Assembly (NCBI RefSeq): GCF_021155775.2
Contig: NC_060234.1
Span: 30,687,026-30,751,025 of the forward strand
Length of the DNA: 64,000 nucleotides
DNA from: Neodiprion pinetum
Lineage: Eukaryota; Arthropoda; Insecta; Hymenoptera; Diprionidae
Reading direction: 5' to 3'
The position numbers and the translations under genes are program-made. This document shows, in pieces, positions 1 through 13,000 of the stretch. Numbering within the stretch: position 1 is the stretch's first letter; every line of letters begins with the position of its first letter. The notes beneath the pieces were generated by a model. That model ran no database searches. It had not been told where the DNA came from and saw nothing but the letters and a program-made list of their open reading frames with translations.

Positions 1-2370
1 TACGTTTTCTTTATTGCGAGTAAAAAAGAATCTGCGTTTGTTAATGAGTGAATCGATTTGAAAAATTCGAGAACAAGGTGAGACGTAAAGGATCTTCCTA
101 GATTCAGAATGTACTCGTTGTGAGTCCCCGGAGTATCCGGAAATATTGTTGCTGGTTCTATAAATAAAACGGAGTGAAAACGTCACAACGAGTTGTAAAA
201 TTCGATTTCGGAATTTTATTGCTCCAAGAATTACTGCAGAGGACGAAAGTAAATGGTTTACTTATTTGTCAGTTTCCTCGCTTCTACCGGTTGACACAGC
301 AATAACTATCTACGCATCTTCAGCGCATAATCAAAAGAGGAAGTACTTACACTTGCTAAAAATATGGCCACGTACTGGCAAAATTTTTGGTTTTGAAGTA
401 CATTAACCTGCCCAAATTATCTAATTCAAATTAAATTTATCATTTTTTGTTAGCTATTAATATAATATTAAAAAGCAAATGCTTGCACGAACCGTCATGT
501 GTGTTATTCAAATATGTACGTTCAACTTGGTATGTAAACAATTTGGAAATACTTTTGCGATGAACTGGATTGATGTATAGGTATAGTAGAGAAAAAGTAC
601 GAGCCTGCGATTTCGTGATTACTTTGAAGTTTCAGTCACCCTAAAATTGGACCAGAGGCTCCAGACACGATGTAAACAGGTATGAATAATTCTCGCATGC
701 CAGCGTATTTCAAAATCGTATTTCTGCGAACACCGTAATACCAATCATAACTTTTATAATATAATAGTCATCGAATTTTATACGGACACATCCAGAACTT
801 CTAGACAACCTGCACTCAAAGGTGATATATGTGTCAGATGCATATTACTTTTATCTTATACTTTTATCGGAAACCATCGCTGTCTTGTATGTACGTAAGT
901 TTCATGCGATGAAGCCAGCATTACATTAGTTCAATTTTACAAGGCGAATCGATCCAACCCTGCAACCAAAATTATTTTCCGAACGATTTTTAATGAATTA
1001 TCGGGAAACAAAATCTCTCTTATTTTCTGGCAATCGTACGCATAGTACCTGCAAAATTTAACAAATTTTTTAACACATCGTGAGTGGACTGTTTTGAACC
1101 GCACAATCACGACTGGTACATATGCGGTCGCGTTCATTGGGTCATGGAACCCGTGCTTTTTCAGCTAACATGATACATTGTACGGTTGAAATCGCCTATT
1201 ATAGTTTTTTTTTTTTTCATCCTGCTGCGTTTATTACTAAAATTTTATTCGCACGAGAAATGTAAATTCCTCAGGGATCACGGCGGACTACGCTGGCAGT
1301 TCGGACAAGGAGTCTGAATCTCGAAATCACAGCAACTATTACCTGGCGACAAATTTAGATAGCTGAACTTTAGCAAACGACCATCCATTTATTTGCACGG
1401 CAATTCTTTGGAATGAGAAATTAGAGCTGATTCTGAGAATAATGGTTAGAACTAACGAGATAACCGTGAAATTAACATTTTTACACAACTCTGTTGATTG
1501 ATTGATGAAATAACCTACAATGTAAACTTCCAATAACTTTTCAAAGTCTCCTCCCCTAGATGTACTGGAATTTTAGACAATCAAAGCTACTTTCGAGACG
1601 ATATTACTTACGGTTGGAAAACTGCGATACATTGAAAAATATACGTACTTTTACGTACGGTCGATTAGGTAGAAGAATTGATTTCATTTGAAATATTTTC
1701 TTGTTTCTTGAACAAGGTGTATTTAATTTTCACTTCGTAAGATATACATTCGAATTTTTTTAAATCAATACGAAAATTTCGTTTTAGTAGACTTTGAAAC
1801 TCTTGAAGCAAGAAAGACAAAATTATATGAGTAGCGATATTTATCGACAATATACCTATATATTTGAGTGTGAGATCTGTGCGACGTTGGGTATATTCCA
1901 ACTGAAGTCCCAAGCGAGAAAATTATCGAGCAATATTGTATATCATATATTTTAGCGTTATATTGAAGTGACTCAATCGAGTTTCAGAAGGAAAAGAAAT
2001 TGGGTGGAGATCTAATTAACGAGAAGAAAATTGATTAGACATTGAATAGGAACAAAAGTTATTACAACCGAGGGTTGTACCTTTGTAAAGCTTTCGCTCA
2101 CATTCCGAACCTTGAAAATACGAGTATTGCTTGTACGATTTTTTTTATCGCATTCCGATAGCGAAGGATCGGATCAAGCTTACAGCCTGGACCTCGAGTC
2201 TTATCACGTGGCGATATAATCAGAGACTTGGGACTCGGCTCGAGAGTCACGAAGATGAAGTTTCTGATCTCCGACCGCGAGTCAAGGGTAAACGTGTATA
2301 AAGTTCAAGGTTACATTTTGCTGGAGAAAACCCGGAAACCTACCGTCATCCTCGCTCTATCTCTTCCTTA

Positions 2371-2417
2371 CTAACCTAACCCAACCAACCCAACCTAATT
2401 CTGGACCTAACCCAATG
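2371..2417. repeat. Degenerate CCTAA-type simple repeat
   Basis: The stretch is built from CTAAC, CCAAC and CCTAA pieces interrupted once. It resembles a decayed interstitial form of the insect telomeric TTAGG repeat read on the other strand. It is short and imperfect, so it may equally be an ordinary low-complexity run. Confidence 0.4.
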
Positions 2418-2807
2418 CTGCTTCGCACTGCCTCTATTAAATTTTACGGATCGCACTGTTTTGCCCACGCGAAATAATCCCGTATGCCAGGCGTGTCCCC
2501 AACGTTTAATAAGCATATTTCATTCCGTGCTTCCCTCACTCTGAAATTATTGAAATATATGAACGGGCCTTTAGACGAGACTGTATGAAGCAAAAGGTAA
2601 CCTCCTCTCGTGCAGCTCGTCCAATTAAAAGCCTCCTCACAGAAGAAGGGAAAAATAACGGTTTAGAAAGTTTGATGGGCGTATCATACAGGGAACATTC
2701 AGATTCAACTTCGACGACGAGAGTTAAATTAATACGAACGCAACTAGGTATGCCTCAACTTTGCGAAACGAAGAAAATACAGGTTAATTCGCGGTGTAAT
2801 TATCAGC

Positions 2808-2834
2808 ATTATTATTATTATTATTATTATTATT
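2808..2834. repeat. (ATT)n microsatellite
   Basis: About nine uninterrupted ATT triplets, followed by a T-rich tail. The tyrosine run in the overlapping open frame comes from this repeat and is not evidence of a protein. Confidence 0.85.
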
Positions 2835-4676
2835 TATTTTTTTGCGATGCAACACAAAGTTTCGGAAAGAAATGAACAGATAATACAGTATTTCAGCAAG
2901 TTGACTTGGCTTCGACAAGATTCCACGTAAATTTTTTGTCTGAATTCAATAAATCAGTATCTTCAACTTTCTTTAAAAAGGAACTTTCATCGCGTCAACT
3001 GATAAAACCACTGATCAACTAAAACCACTGATCAACTAAAACGTGTTTTAAAGGTCCTAAACTGTTGTCCATGTCTCCGTTGTTTTGTTTTCTCTTTTCT
3101 CAGTCTGCAGAATTTTTTTTCTTGCCAAATAACGACACCATTTCCAAATCAGATTTTCTTCCACCTGTCAAAATCGTCGTGCGTCAGTCCCCTTGAGACA
3201 CACGACAAGGTGGACTGGATGTGTACGAGAGGTATGGGTACGTAGATACAGAACTGCTCTTACCACACCATTGCGTAATTTCTGCAACCGTCAGATTGAA
3301 TCGATATCAAATAACGGTTCGAGTCTTATACAAAATAGGCATAACCCGTGCATTATATGCTTACCCTGCAGAGTTGAACTACCATCGTCCCTGCAGTGAC
3401 CAACCTCGCGTAACGGGGGTCGGCCCTCCATATTCCTCGTTTAGCACCTATAGGTACGTACATATGTGTATTTCGAAGAGAAACCGTGAAATACAGTGAA
3501 AAAAATACCGTATTGTGAAGTCTAGAATTGGTCTTATACTCACAATCAGTGAATCGAACATCTGAAAATTGGATAATTGCCATGTCTCAGTGTACACCAT
3601 ACATATTCAAAACTCATCCACTTCGAAAATTTGTGCCTAAAAAGAAATGAAAAGTAAAAACATTTGGACCGTGCCACTTCAATTGGTTTGCTGCTTAAAA
3701 ATTTACTCGCGGAGTGCGTATCCGAATAAAAGCATCTCAATTATTCTGCATCTGTATAGTTTCCTGTACCTCCATTTTCATGTGCGAGACATGAATCGGA
3801 TAACAAGTATAAAAATTTTTTGAACTCTTACCGAAAAAACATAAATAAGAACAATCTCAATGAATACATATATTATAATATGTATAGTTTGAAAATGGCT
3901 GGTAACGCAAAATTGATTTACGAAAATTTTATCCTCCGAGAATACGACTTCGATTTAAACGTCTTATCTCCAAAGTTAGGTGATGGCATATTGAATTAAC
4001 AACTTCAACTTGAAGTAAGTCAATAAGACCGGAGGTCCTCTCTGAAGAGGACGACAGAGTACATCGAGGTTAGCGTGGGTGCATCCTATACATTCTGTTT
4101 GAACGGCAGTTGAGAGGGACGAAACTTGGCTCAATATTTACGAAAGTTGGAAGGCTATTTTCGGGCAATTGGACGCTGATCCGAGCCTCGTGTCGTCCGA
4201 ACGAGCTTAACGCGGTGGTTCATGGTTACTGCCGGAACGTGCTATGCATCGGAATCCTCATCTACACCCCAGCTTTTAGCTAACCGCGCGTGTTATACGA
4301 GCTTGCAATTACATCTATGTATCTATTTCGCCTCGCGGTACCTGATATTCCGCATTTTTCTCGATATTTGTGAGAGGATTCGAAAAACCGTGCCATTATA
4401 TTTTTCGATGAAAACTATTCGTGAGATGAGGCCACGCAGATGCGTCTGAACAAAACGCGTCGTGGTTTTTATTCGCGACAACCGATTATATCACCCCCGC
4501 ACAAATGGCGCAGAAATACTCACCAGTCTACGTGTAATGCGAGAAAAAAAAAATTTCAACAAAGAGTTTGAACGGCAGTCGAACGGTGGGATATATTCGG
4601 ATAAAAAATATCGTTGAAACACATTCTCCTTTACATAGCAAAAATCTACAAAGAATATATTATTATTTCTAGGCTG

Positions 4677-4749
4677 TATGCTTGGTTTGAAGGATAATAT
4701 GCATTTATTATGTAGCCATCATTCTACCGCACCCTTCAAACCAAACATA
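4677..4749. repeat. 17-bp inverted repeat (stem-loop)
   Basis: The arms at 4677-4693 and 4733-4749 pair over 17 positions with one mismatch (core TTGGTTTGAAGG). The loop is 39 nt. It could fold as a hairpin RNA on either strand or be a relic of a small inverted-repeat element. It matches no conserved insect microRNA that I recognise. Confidence 0.5.
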
Positions 4750-7700
4750 TAACATCGAAATAACAATCTATTTTTTCTAGTCTTCATACATAGGTATATG
4801 TATATAAAACGAAAATGTGGATCTTTTAGCGGAAGAAGCGCTCGTAAAGCTCGTTTCACACAAAACGTGGAATGTATAGGTATGACAGGTTCAACGTCTA
4901 GGCGAAAACTGATGGGAAATTTACATTTTATTTATTTGATAACATTTTTTATAGATACATTTATTAGGTAAAGTCAAACACCGATACGGTCGTAAAGATG
5001 ATTCATACTAACTGACGTCGGTAAGTTTAACGAGCATACATCACACAGCCGGGTAATGGTTTTCCAATAAAATTTGCATCCCGTTCACTGACTATGCGAT
5101 TTATGATCTCCGATTCTGCTTCGTTTATCCGATATGACATGAAAATTTAATCCCCAAATTTGCACATTGTAGTTCGACGCGATAGAAATACGTAGGTGTA
5201 AGAGAAGATTACCAGGTGACGTAGGTATTATCAACTTTTCACCTATACTATACCTATATGTATAATATCAACCGCTACCATCTCTCAAATCTCCAACGTC
5301 TCGCGGTGTCGCAATGCCACGGAGGTTCTCCAATGGAGATTAGGTTTATGAATTCTCGATGAATCATCCCCAGCAGAGCGTGCTTACGACGGTACTAAGT
5401 GAAACAGAAATTGATCCTGAGCTCGGGTTAAGCGTCGTGTTACCATGAGGGACTAGGCATGAAGAAATCACTCGGGTTGCCCTCCAGGGTGTCTCTTTCT
5501 GCCAGCTCGCCTAACCGCGTTCTCAATTCCGATCGAAAATTCTCCAGCTGAAAAGATTTTTCCCCTACCTTAGAATTCTCCGAGAAGAATAGGCTCGTCA
5601 CGTATAGAAAAGGCGGACGTGTACGTACGGTAGTATAGCCTTACAATCAGCCTCCCCTGGCGTCAAACCCGAGCTGCACTCTATTCGACGCAATTTTTCG
5701 CCCCGTTCTTATAGCGGCGGGGCGATGCTCTCTATAAAAATCCGGAGTCTAGACCACGACTGGTCACAATGTGCAAGGAAAGTCGTAGTGCACTCGAGTT
5801 GTTACAAGCTTTTGCCAACTACCGTAAATCTCATCGGTGTGCCTCGTACCGGAGTCGTGAAAACCATCCTATCAGTGCTGCCCGTATTCACAAGAGTTAT
5901 GTATTTGTTCATTTTTTGTCCTTTTTTTATTCCCTTTCTTCTTGGCTCTTCGAAATCTTCACAGAAAGATGTTCGTAACTTTCCGTTGACAGAATTATTG
6001 CAGAGTATATCCAAGAAAGTAATGAATCTCTGTTCATCGGAATGAATGTTTTGTTTAGTCCATGTATTACAATGATAAAAACGTCACTCATATACGATGG
6101 CTAACCGTAATGGTGGTTCTGATTTGCCCCAAAATACCACGAATCTTACGAACATAAATAAATTTTGAAAATTTGGTATTTCGAACTGATTTAAGTATTG
6201 AAATCTTTTTCACATCAAGTCTCAGTCATAACTGTACGATCTGTATACTTTTTCCGTGCACGCAAAGCTCTCATCGGCGCGATTCTATTCGTGTCATAAT
6301 TCGGATAGATTATTTTATATTTCGTTTGCAATACTCGTAATAACAAAATTTAGAGGCTTTCCTTTGGCTAAAAAAATGTTTCCAATATCGCAATCGAAAC
6401 AGTTGGTTTGAGATATATATTTTGTTTATTTAACTCCAAGTTTGATTTGTTTCACCTCAAAAAGTTGTTACTCTGCCCATTTTTTCCAGAACTCAAACTC
6501 TTCTTTGGATTAAATAAGCGATGTATTATGTATACTTATCAAAGACGCTACTCGAGCGAAAATACCTACATAAAGCTGTATTCATTTGAATCTGTAATAA
6601 CTCACTTGTTTGAATTTAAATGAATGTAATTTTTCTGTGAAGTAGCCTTAAAGCTCGTAAACAGATAAATTATTTATGTCGCGCCCAGCACTTTTACTTG
6701 TCAATGCGATATCTATCTTCCCTCTGCGACATTTTGCTGGCTGCTAGTTTAAGCTGGCATGGCGCGTAAGAAGTTTAGGGAAGCTATTTGTCCATTTCTT
6801 TCTCTTTTTATTTTCTTACTTTCGCAGTGATAGATTTACTGCTTCGGTCTACGACCCTAGGATTTTGAATCTTTCCAAGCACGTCCGTGCAGATAAGGCT
6901 TTGTAGTAGATTGGTTTCGGAGACTAGATGAGTACAGCAGCGTAATTTGAAAGATAAGTTTTTTGCACTTTTGTACAAAATTATGCTTTGATAAAGCTAC
7001 ACCACGCATACATCATACCTAGAGGGTGGAATTTTATGACAACATGTCACTTTAAGAGCTCCCGTAATCTTGAAATCTAAATACGATCCTGCAAGAATTC
7101 ATTTGCATATGAAACACATTGCTCCAAGTAACCTCGCCGTACAAAATTTTATGGCATCTTTGTATACGATCCACTATCCGCAAGACGAATGCTTTAACCC
7201 CTGAATCATGTGAGACATATTTTTCCCGATGCGTACTAAATTGCTTACCGAAACTGTGTCTTCCCTCGGATTTTACTGTGCTTGTATTTCATCATGACTT
7301 CGAAGTATCATTGCAAAAGCAAAATATGTATATAAATCCAATTTGAATTAGAGGTTTATTTCGTCTCCATAAGCGGTTGGAACAAGTTCTTGACTCTGGT
7401 GAATACAGCAAAAGATTTAGTATAACGAACATGTAAAAAATGTGTTGCATATTTCCGTCAGTTAATAAGGTATAGACATAACAGATACCGTTGTGATACT
7501 AGGAATTAATATTTTTAAAAATTCAGATCTCTACAACGACAACAGTATTGCAATAACGATCTTATTTCGATGTTTTTCTCGGTTATTTACTCAGCTTCGA
7601 TACAACTCCCACATACTGAACTGTAGACTACGGGATAAAATTTCCACTCACCCACCTTCTGAATCAAATAAAAACGTAAGCTCCGATTACATAAGCATGT

Positions 7701-8736
7701 TTATTATTCGATTTTCCATCAGGAAATACAAACGGTCTGCAGGCGACACGAGACTTCGATCATCAGCTGCCTGGCCATGCCACACCCTCGTGAAGTGAGA
7801 TTGACGCAGAGCTCCTTGGACCAGACACCATATCTATAACACATGAATTGCTTCTAGACCTCGGAACTCTCCGATCGTTGAACACCTCCAGTTATTTTGA
7901 TGAACCAGCATTTAGAGTCGGTTAAAAATCACTTCTATGGCTATGATACCACGATTCTTGTCCAAATTGACAGCCTGTTCGAATTTTCGAGGCCTAAAGA
8001 TCATCGGAAGTATTCGTAACACGTTAGAAACGGAATCAAAACATTTTTAAAGTAATAATACCTATATCCTGTGATATACTTTCTGAAAGAAGGTAGAGAC
8101 CATATTAAGCGTATTACGAAAACAAATTATCCAAACCCAGATACGTTATAGGTATGTAGATGAATAAGGAGGTAAGTGGGAGCGATCATTGTTGTACAAA
8201 AAGCCTCGCATTCTTCAGAAAAAAAATTTCACCTAATTTTTAAGAAGAAGTTGGACACGTAAAATTCACGTGTATAATGTACGGAGCCTAAATACCGCGA
8301 AAAAAGATTTGTCGCTATTTATCATCGAATGATCATTTCTACACCTCTAGTACCACGTGGTAACATTTTCATCTACTTTTGAGTGAAAAATATTTCCGCT
8401 CTATTGACTGGAGACATCATGAAGCCTGTACGTCCTAATAATTTTTTTTCAACCTGGTGGTTCAATGTTTGACTGTCCTGTTTCTATTAGTACTGTTGAA
8501 ATTCACAAGTCCAAATAGCGTCCTATCAGTGAAAAGAGAAGACACGAAAAATCGTTTTTGTTGAGAGTGCAAAAAAATATTGAACAGAGCATACATTCTA
8601 TAATCCAATATTTCTGCAGGATGATCGAAATTGTATATCATAGCGATGGCACATTCATAATCATCATACATCATACATCATCATACATAGTATTAAAGTT
8701 TGAAACCAAAGTTTGGATGTTCGGATGTTCAGAAAG

Positions 8737-8771
8737 TGACGTCACCCAAAATTTTTTTTCTCTTGACGTCA
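8737..8771. promoter_or_regulatory. Two perfect CRE palindromes (TGACGTCA)
   Basis: TGACGTCA occurs at 8737-8744 and again at 8764-8771, separated by a T-rich spacer. This is the full palindromic cAMP-response element bound by CREB/ATF bZIP dimers. Two exact 8-mers this close are unlikely by chance in AT-rich DNA. No gene start is visible nearby, so the regulatory role is inference. Confidence 0.4.
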
Positions 8772-8902
8772 TCGATCTATAGTAATCGTCGACGACGAAA
8801 ATTCCTCAGTCTGAAAATTACCGCGCAGTAGAGCGGACGGATGAGAATCGCGCTCCGCAGATTTCGAGTACCTACCGGGTTCTCTACCTTCGGGTCCGCT
8901 TC

Positions 8903-9469
8903 TTGGTGCAACTCGAATTCCAGGACAAGCGCTCCGTGGTTCCTGCGCTCCAGGTACGCTACCTGGTGAATCTCGACTTCCAAGACAAGCGCTCCGTAAT
9001 TTCTATGCTCCAGGTCGGCTACCTGGTGGAACTCGACTTCAGGGACAAGCGCTTCCTAGTTTCTATGCTCCAGGTCCACTACCTGGTGAAACTCGACTTC
9101 CAGGACAAACGCTCCGTGGTTCCTGCGCTCCAGGTACGCTACCTGGTGAATCTCAACTTTCAAGACAAGCGCTCCGTAATTTCTATGCTCCAGGTCGGCT
9201 ACCTGGTGGAACTCGACTTCAGGGACAAGCGCTTCCTAGTTTCTATGCTCCAGGTCCACTACCTGGTGAAACTCGACTTCCAGGACAAACGCTCAGTGGT
9301 TCCTGCGCTCCAGGTACGCTACCTGGTGAATCTCGACTTCCAAGACAAGCGCTCCGTAATTTCTATGCTCCAGGTCCACTACCTGGTGAAACTCGACTTC
9401 AGGGACAAGCGCTCCGTGGCTTTGGCTGTCCAGGTCCTTGACCTGGTGACTTTTGACTTTCAGGACTAA
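8903..9469 (+). repeat. 60-bp minisatellite with 180-bp higher-order period
   Basis: Nine copies of an exactly 60-bp unit start at 8951, 9011, 9071 and so on to 9431, preceded by a partial copy. Each unit contains CAGGT, a 5-nt spacer and ACCTGG, a small internal inverted repeat. Units fall into types A, B and C in the order A-B-C-A-B-C-A-C-D. The two successive ABC blocks (8951-9130 and 9131-9310) differ at only about three positions, so the array grew recently. Because 60 is a multiple of three, the plus strand stays open from 8786 to 9469 (a 20-residue protein period with core LDFQDKRS). That frame has no ATG upstream of the repeats, so I treat it as non-coding. Confidence 0.9.
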
Positions 9470-9812
9470 TTTTCAAGTTTACAGTACATTACCCCGAGCG
9501 AGCTTTAGCGAGCGAGGGTTTTAAAGCTAGTTACTTTTAACAAACTGATCCCAATGGTTTTTCTCTAGGCTACTTCTTCTTCACACCTGTAATAAGAATT
9601 GGCAGTAATGTCACCGTTACTACCATCCGTTATGCACGTGTCACAGTTATGCGTCCGGAAATCAAAACCGCTTTCTCCTCCGCCTTTACGATTAAACTTT
9701 AGAATTCTTAATTGATGATATACCGAGAGAATATCTTGAAAGTTCGCACTCGGTCACCGCCGACTCAACATCACTCAAGTTTTTCGTCTGTTTCTCGCAG
9801 GCCGGCCATCCC

Positions 9813-10026
9813 ATCTTTAATTTTAAACTGTCAAAGACCGTAAAATGATTGCATCGACGACGACGACGATTATGTTTTCATTTCACTTATGGGGCATTCC
9901 ATGTCAAACCACCAACGACGACGATTATCTTTTCATTTTATTTATGGGGCATTCCTTGTCAATACATAATCGTTGTAGTTGTCGATGCAAACATTTTACA
10001 GCCTTTGACAGTTTAAAATTAAAGAT
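9813..10026. mobile_element. Fold-back / MITE-like element
   Basis: Arms of 62 bp at 9813-9874 and 9965-10026 are inverted copies with roughly 90% identity. They start ATCTTTAATTTTAAACTGTC and run to CGATTATG. The 90-bp centre contains a direct duplication of a segment including TGGGGCATTCC. No transposase is encoded and no clear target-site duplication is visible. This is typical of a non-autonomous inverted-repeat DNA element. Confidence 0.75.
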
Positions 10027-13000
10027 TTCTTTTCTCTCAAGAGAGAAAAAATTCTCGCATGTGTTTCAGAAACTAAGATGTAACAAAATAGTCGAATGTC
10101 ACATTTTTCAATTATCACGCATGTATCCGTATTCGATTCACTTGTTCAAGCACAACTTCCATGATTATTGTTTCAGGAATATCATAAACAGCAAGAGTGA
10201 ATTACATGAATGATTCTTAATGACAACACGTAATAAGACGGTGCTCAAAATGTAGCAATATACCTGAGACAAATATGACATTTTCCCTCATATATATTTT
10301 CCAAACCACATACTATACTGTGTCGACCTTATAATATTGACACGATGTGTCTCTGGCCCATCAACTTTTGCAATATTGCGCGTTGTAACGTTCAAACAAT
10401 ATTTCTGCAATATTACGTGTTTTGTGGGAAATTCTTATTGTTGGCTTAACATCTGTCATTCGCTACAACCTGTAAAAGTCAGTTATGAATCTTTTTGAGT
10501 GATTTTTGGACATATTATAACAAACTATATGAATTCCTCATTTAACCAACCAAAATTATAGAACATAAGTCGGAAGATCCTTGGTAGCAATACATTATCG
10601 CTAAAAATGAATCAAACGTAGGTCAGCACCCAAAAAATTAATTTACAAAAAAAAAAAAAACTATATCATAGTACCTGCTCAAACTTCTACTTCAAACTGC
10701 CTGGTAAATAAATTACTTTCAAAATTGAACTTGGATTCACATGTAAGGAGAAAGAAAAAACAGTTCATCACAATGAAAAGCAAGCTGATTGATTATCTCT
10801 AGCAACTTTACTCGAAATAAAACGACTTCAACCCCTTAACCAAATTAACAATTATACCGAGAGGCAATTAGACCGCGCGCGTTCGAGTACGTAGATAGAC
10901 GAGTTTGGTACAAAATCATCGAAGTCCGGATAATTTGACTGACGAGATTAACGCTATACGGTGTCGTTTAGCTCGCGGATTTAGCGAATTAAATGAATCG
11001 AATAAATCTCGAGCCGTCGATAAACTGCGGTCGAAATTTTCGCAGGTTTATTAGCGACATCGCAACCGTCGTAGCTTGGGTCCAACTTACTGCCGAATCG
11101 TTTCTGCCGCCTTACTCGGCAGTCACCCGCGAAGACCTTGGCGATAAAGTACTATCTACAGATTTAGATTGGCCCGCAAAATCCTCGTCGAACCTACGCA
11201 ACCTCTGCTTTTCAGATCTTTTTACCCACCGGCGACCATCTCCTCGAAAGCTCCCCTCAGAAACGGCTCGAATCTTCCGGTACTAGCTGTGAAGAAGGTG
11301 CGAGAAAGCTTCAAAAATTGATTGCCCTTAAAGCCCACACTTCGATCGACTCTTGACTCGGAAGAAACGAGGAACGCCGTTATTTCCATACCTCACAATA
11401 AGCTGTGACATGGATGATTTCTCGGAACGAAGAAACTGTATCAATATATTGAAACTAAAAAAGAAGAAAAAAAAACAAAACACACCTGCGTTAGAAATAC
11501 TCGTTGAGTACAAGTGAGAGAGAAAAAAATATCAAGTCCGTAGGAGATGTGCTACGCGAGGTAAGCTCTGTAGTGATGTGGTAAGGTTTTATGGTTTAGT
11601 GATGAAAGCTTTCTTCCCAGAAAATACTTTCGGTCGCCAACAGTGCGACGACACAAGTTTGCTTTTACCAAGGCATAGCAGCTATTGAAAAGAAGCTTGC
11701 AAAGGGCGCTCTAACCATACCACGTATTTTATTCTGAGAAAGATATAAATTCCGGACAGATTAACGCGTGAAAAATATGATCGATGCAATCGGTAATATA
11801 ATAGCCTGGTCTGATTTAAACTAATATAACCATAACAAATGGATATGACGTTTGCAAACAACCCATTAAAATTTCATATAATTTCCGCCACTTCCATTAA
11901 TGTAATTTACTTTCGCGCAATGTAACATATATGTTACTTTTCACGGTAGTTTTACAATGCCTTGTCCCCTTTAAGAAATTGCTCGGATCGATTCGTGCGA
12001 AGTTCGACCAATTCAAACCATAAACTCATAACTTAGAATATTATAGCCTCACAGCAAAGAAAACAACGCTTTTTGCTTTCATGTGACGCGAATTTTCATA
12101 ACGCTAATAATAATTCGATCCTTTTACAAAATCTATCCCGCGCGCCTTGCAACATTCTCACATAGTGACAGAGAACTAGGTGAACTCGTACAAGTTCACC
12201 GCGCAAAATAATACAATAGCCGTTAAGCACTGTCAGTCTGCTGCAATAAAAAACGAATTACGCTCACGGATTACATGAGAGATATCTCTTTATACGGCTG
12301 ATGTAAACCAAGAAAATCGTAAAATGGGAACGTGGAACGGAAACAGTCGTAAGTAACTGCAACTCTCAAGGATCGAGGAGGAGAAGGAAACACGGAATAA
12401 AAAACGCGACTCAGATTCTAATCTTTATTTGGTTTTAACGCTGGGCTTGATTTAAACCTGCGTTGCAGATACAAAGAATCACTATTTCCAAAGCTATGAA
12501 AAGACGGTGAAATCCTCTCACTGTTATATCCGCGGTAATTTGAAGGACGGGCATTGCGTCGTTTCCACCGGATTTTCTCCCTATCAGTCCTTGCACCGTT
12601 ACGCTTGCGCCAGCGGTTCCAATTGTTTCCGGCGATCATTGTTATACCTGCATTTCACGATTGCTGCGATTTCCAAGCGCAGGAGCGCTACGTTGAACGC
12701 GAATAATGGTGATTATACAATCCAAGAGGCGCCAGAAGACTGCGGTACGTCACCAGCATGACACGCGAATAACGGTAAATTGCAGTTCGCAAATAGTGCA
12801 TTGTAAATAGGCCGAAACCATATTTTCAACTAGTTGCACAGTGCAATTGAGCTGAATCAACTTGTCCGGCTATAACCGATTTGCTTTTTCAGTCATACGA
12901 TGATACGAGATGCAAATTATCAGAAAAACACCCCGATCGCAGACTATGAGATACATTTTTGTTAGTCTACCACTACGCACCGACTGTTGTACATTAAGTT

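Larger units (their letters stand above)
1..8736. other. Intergenic or intronic DNA, no supported gene
   Basis: About 8.7 kb of AT-rich DNA. Open frames here are short (up to about 106 codons), have no recognisable domains and are not bounded by convincing splice signals. Patches near 4.0-4.5 kb and 5.3-5.8 kb are richer in G+C and could be regulatory or untranslated exons, but nothing coding is supported. Small structures within it (CCTAA-like run, ATT microsatellite, stem-loop) are listed separately. A 17-bp unit is repeated twice in tandem around 3004-3037. Confidence 0.6.

Noticed and set aside
5725..6045. 106-codon ATG frame on the plus strand
   Set aside because: No domain or codon pattern; an overlapping plus frame and an antisense frame of similar openness indicate chance.
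8903..9469. 188-codon repetitive open frame as a repeat-protein gene
   Set aside because: It starts at a TTG with no ATG upstream of the repeats in the 228-codon open stretch, the frame is kept only because the DNA unit is 60 bp, and no splice or promoter signal supports it.
11922..11937. 16-bp perfect palindrome GTAACATATATGTTAC
   Set aside because: AT-rich palindromes of this length are expected by chance in 64 kb, and no flanking symmetry extends it.
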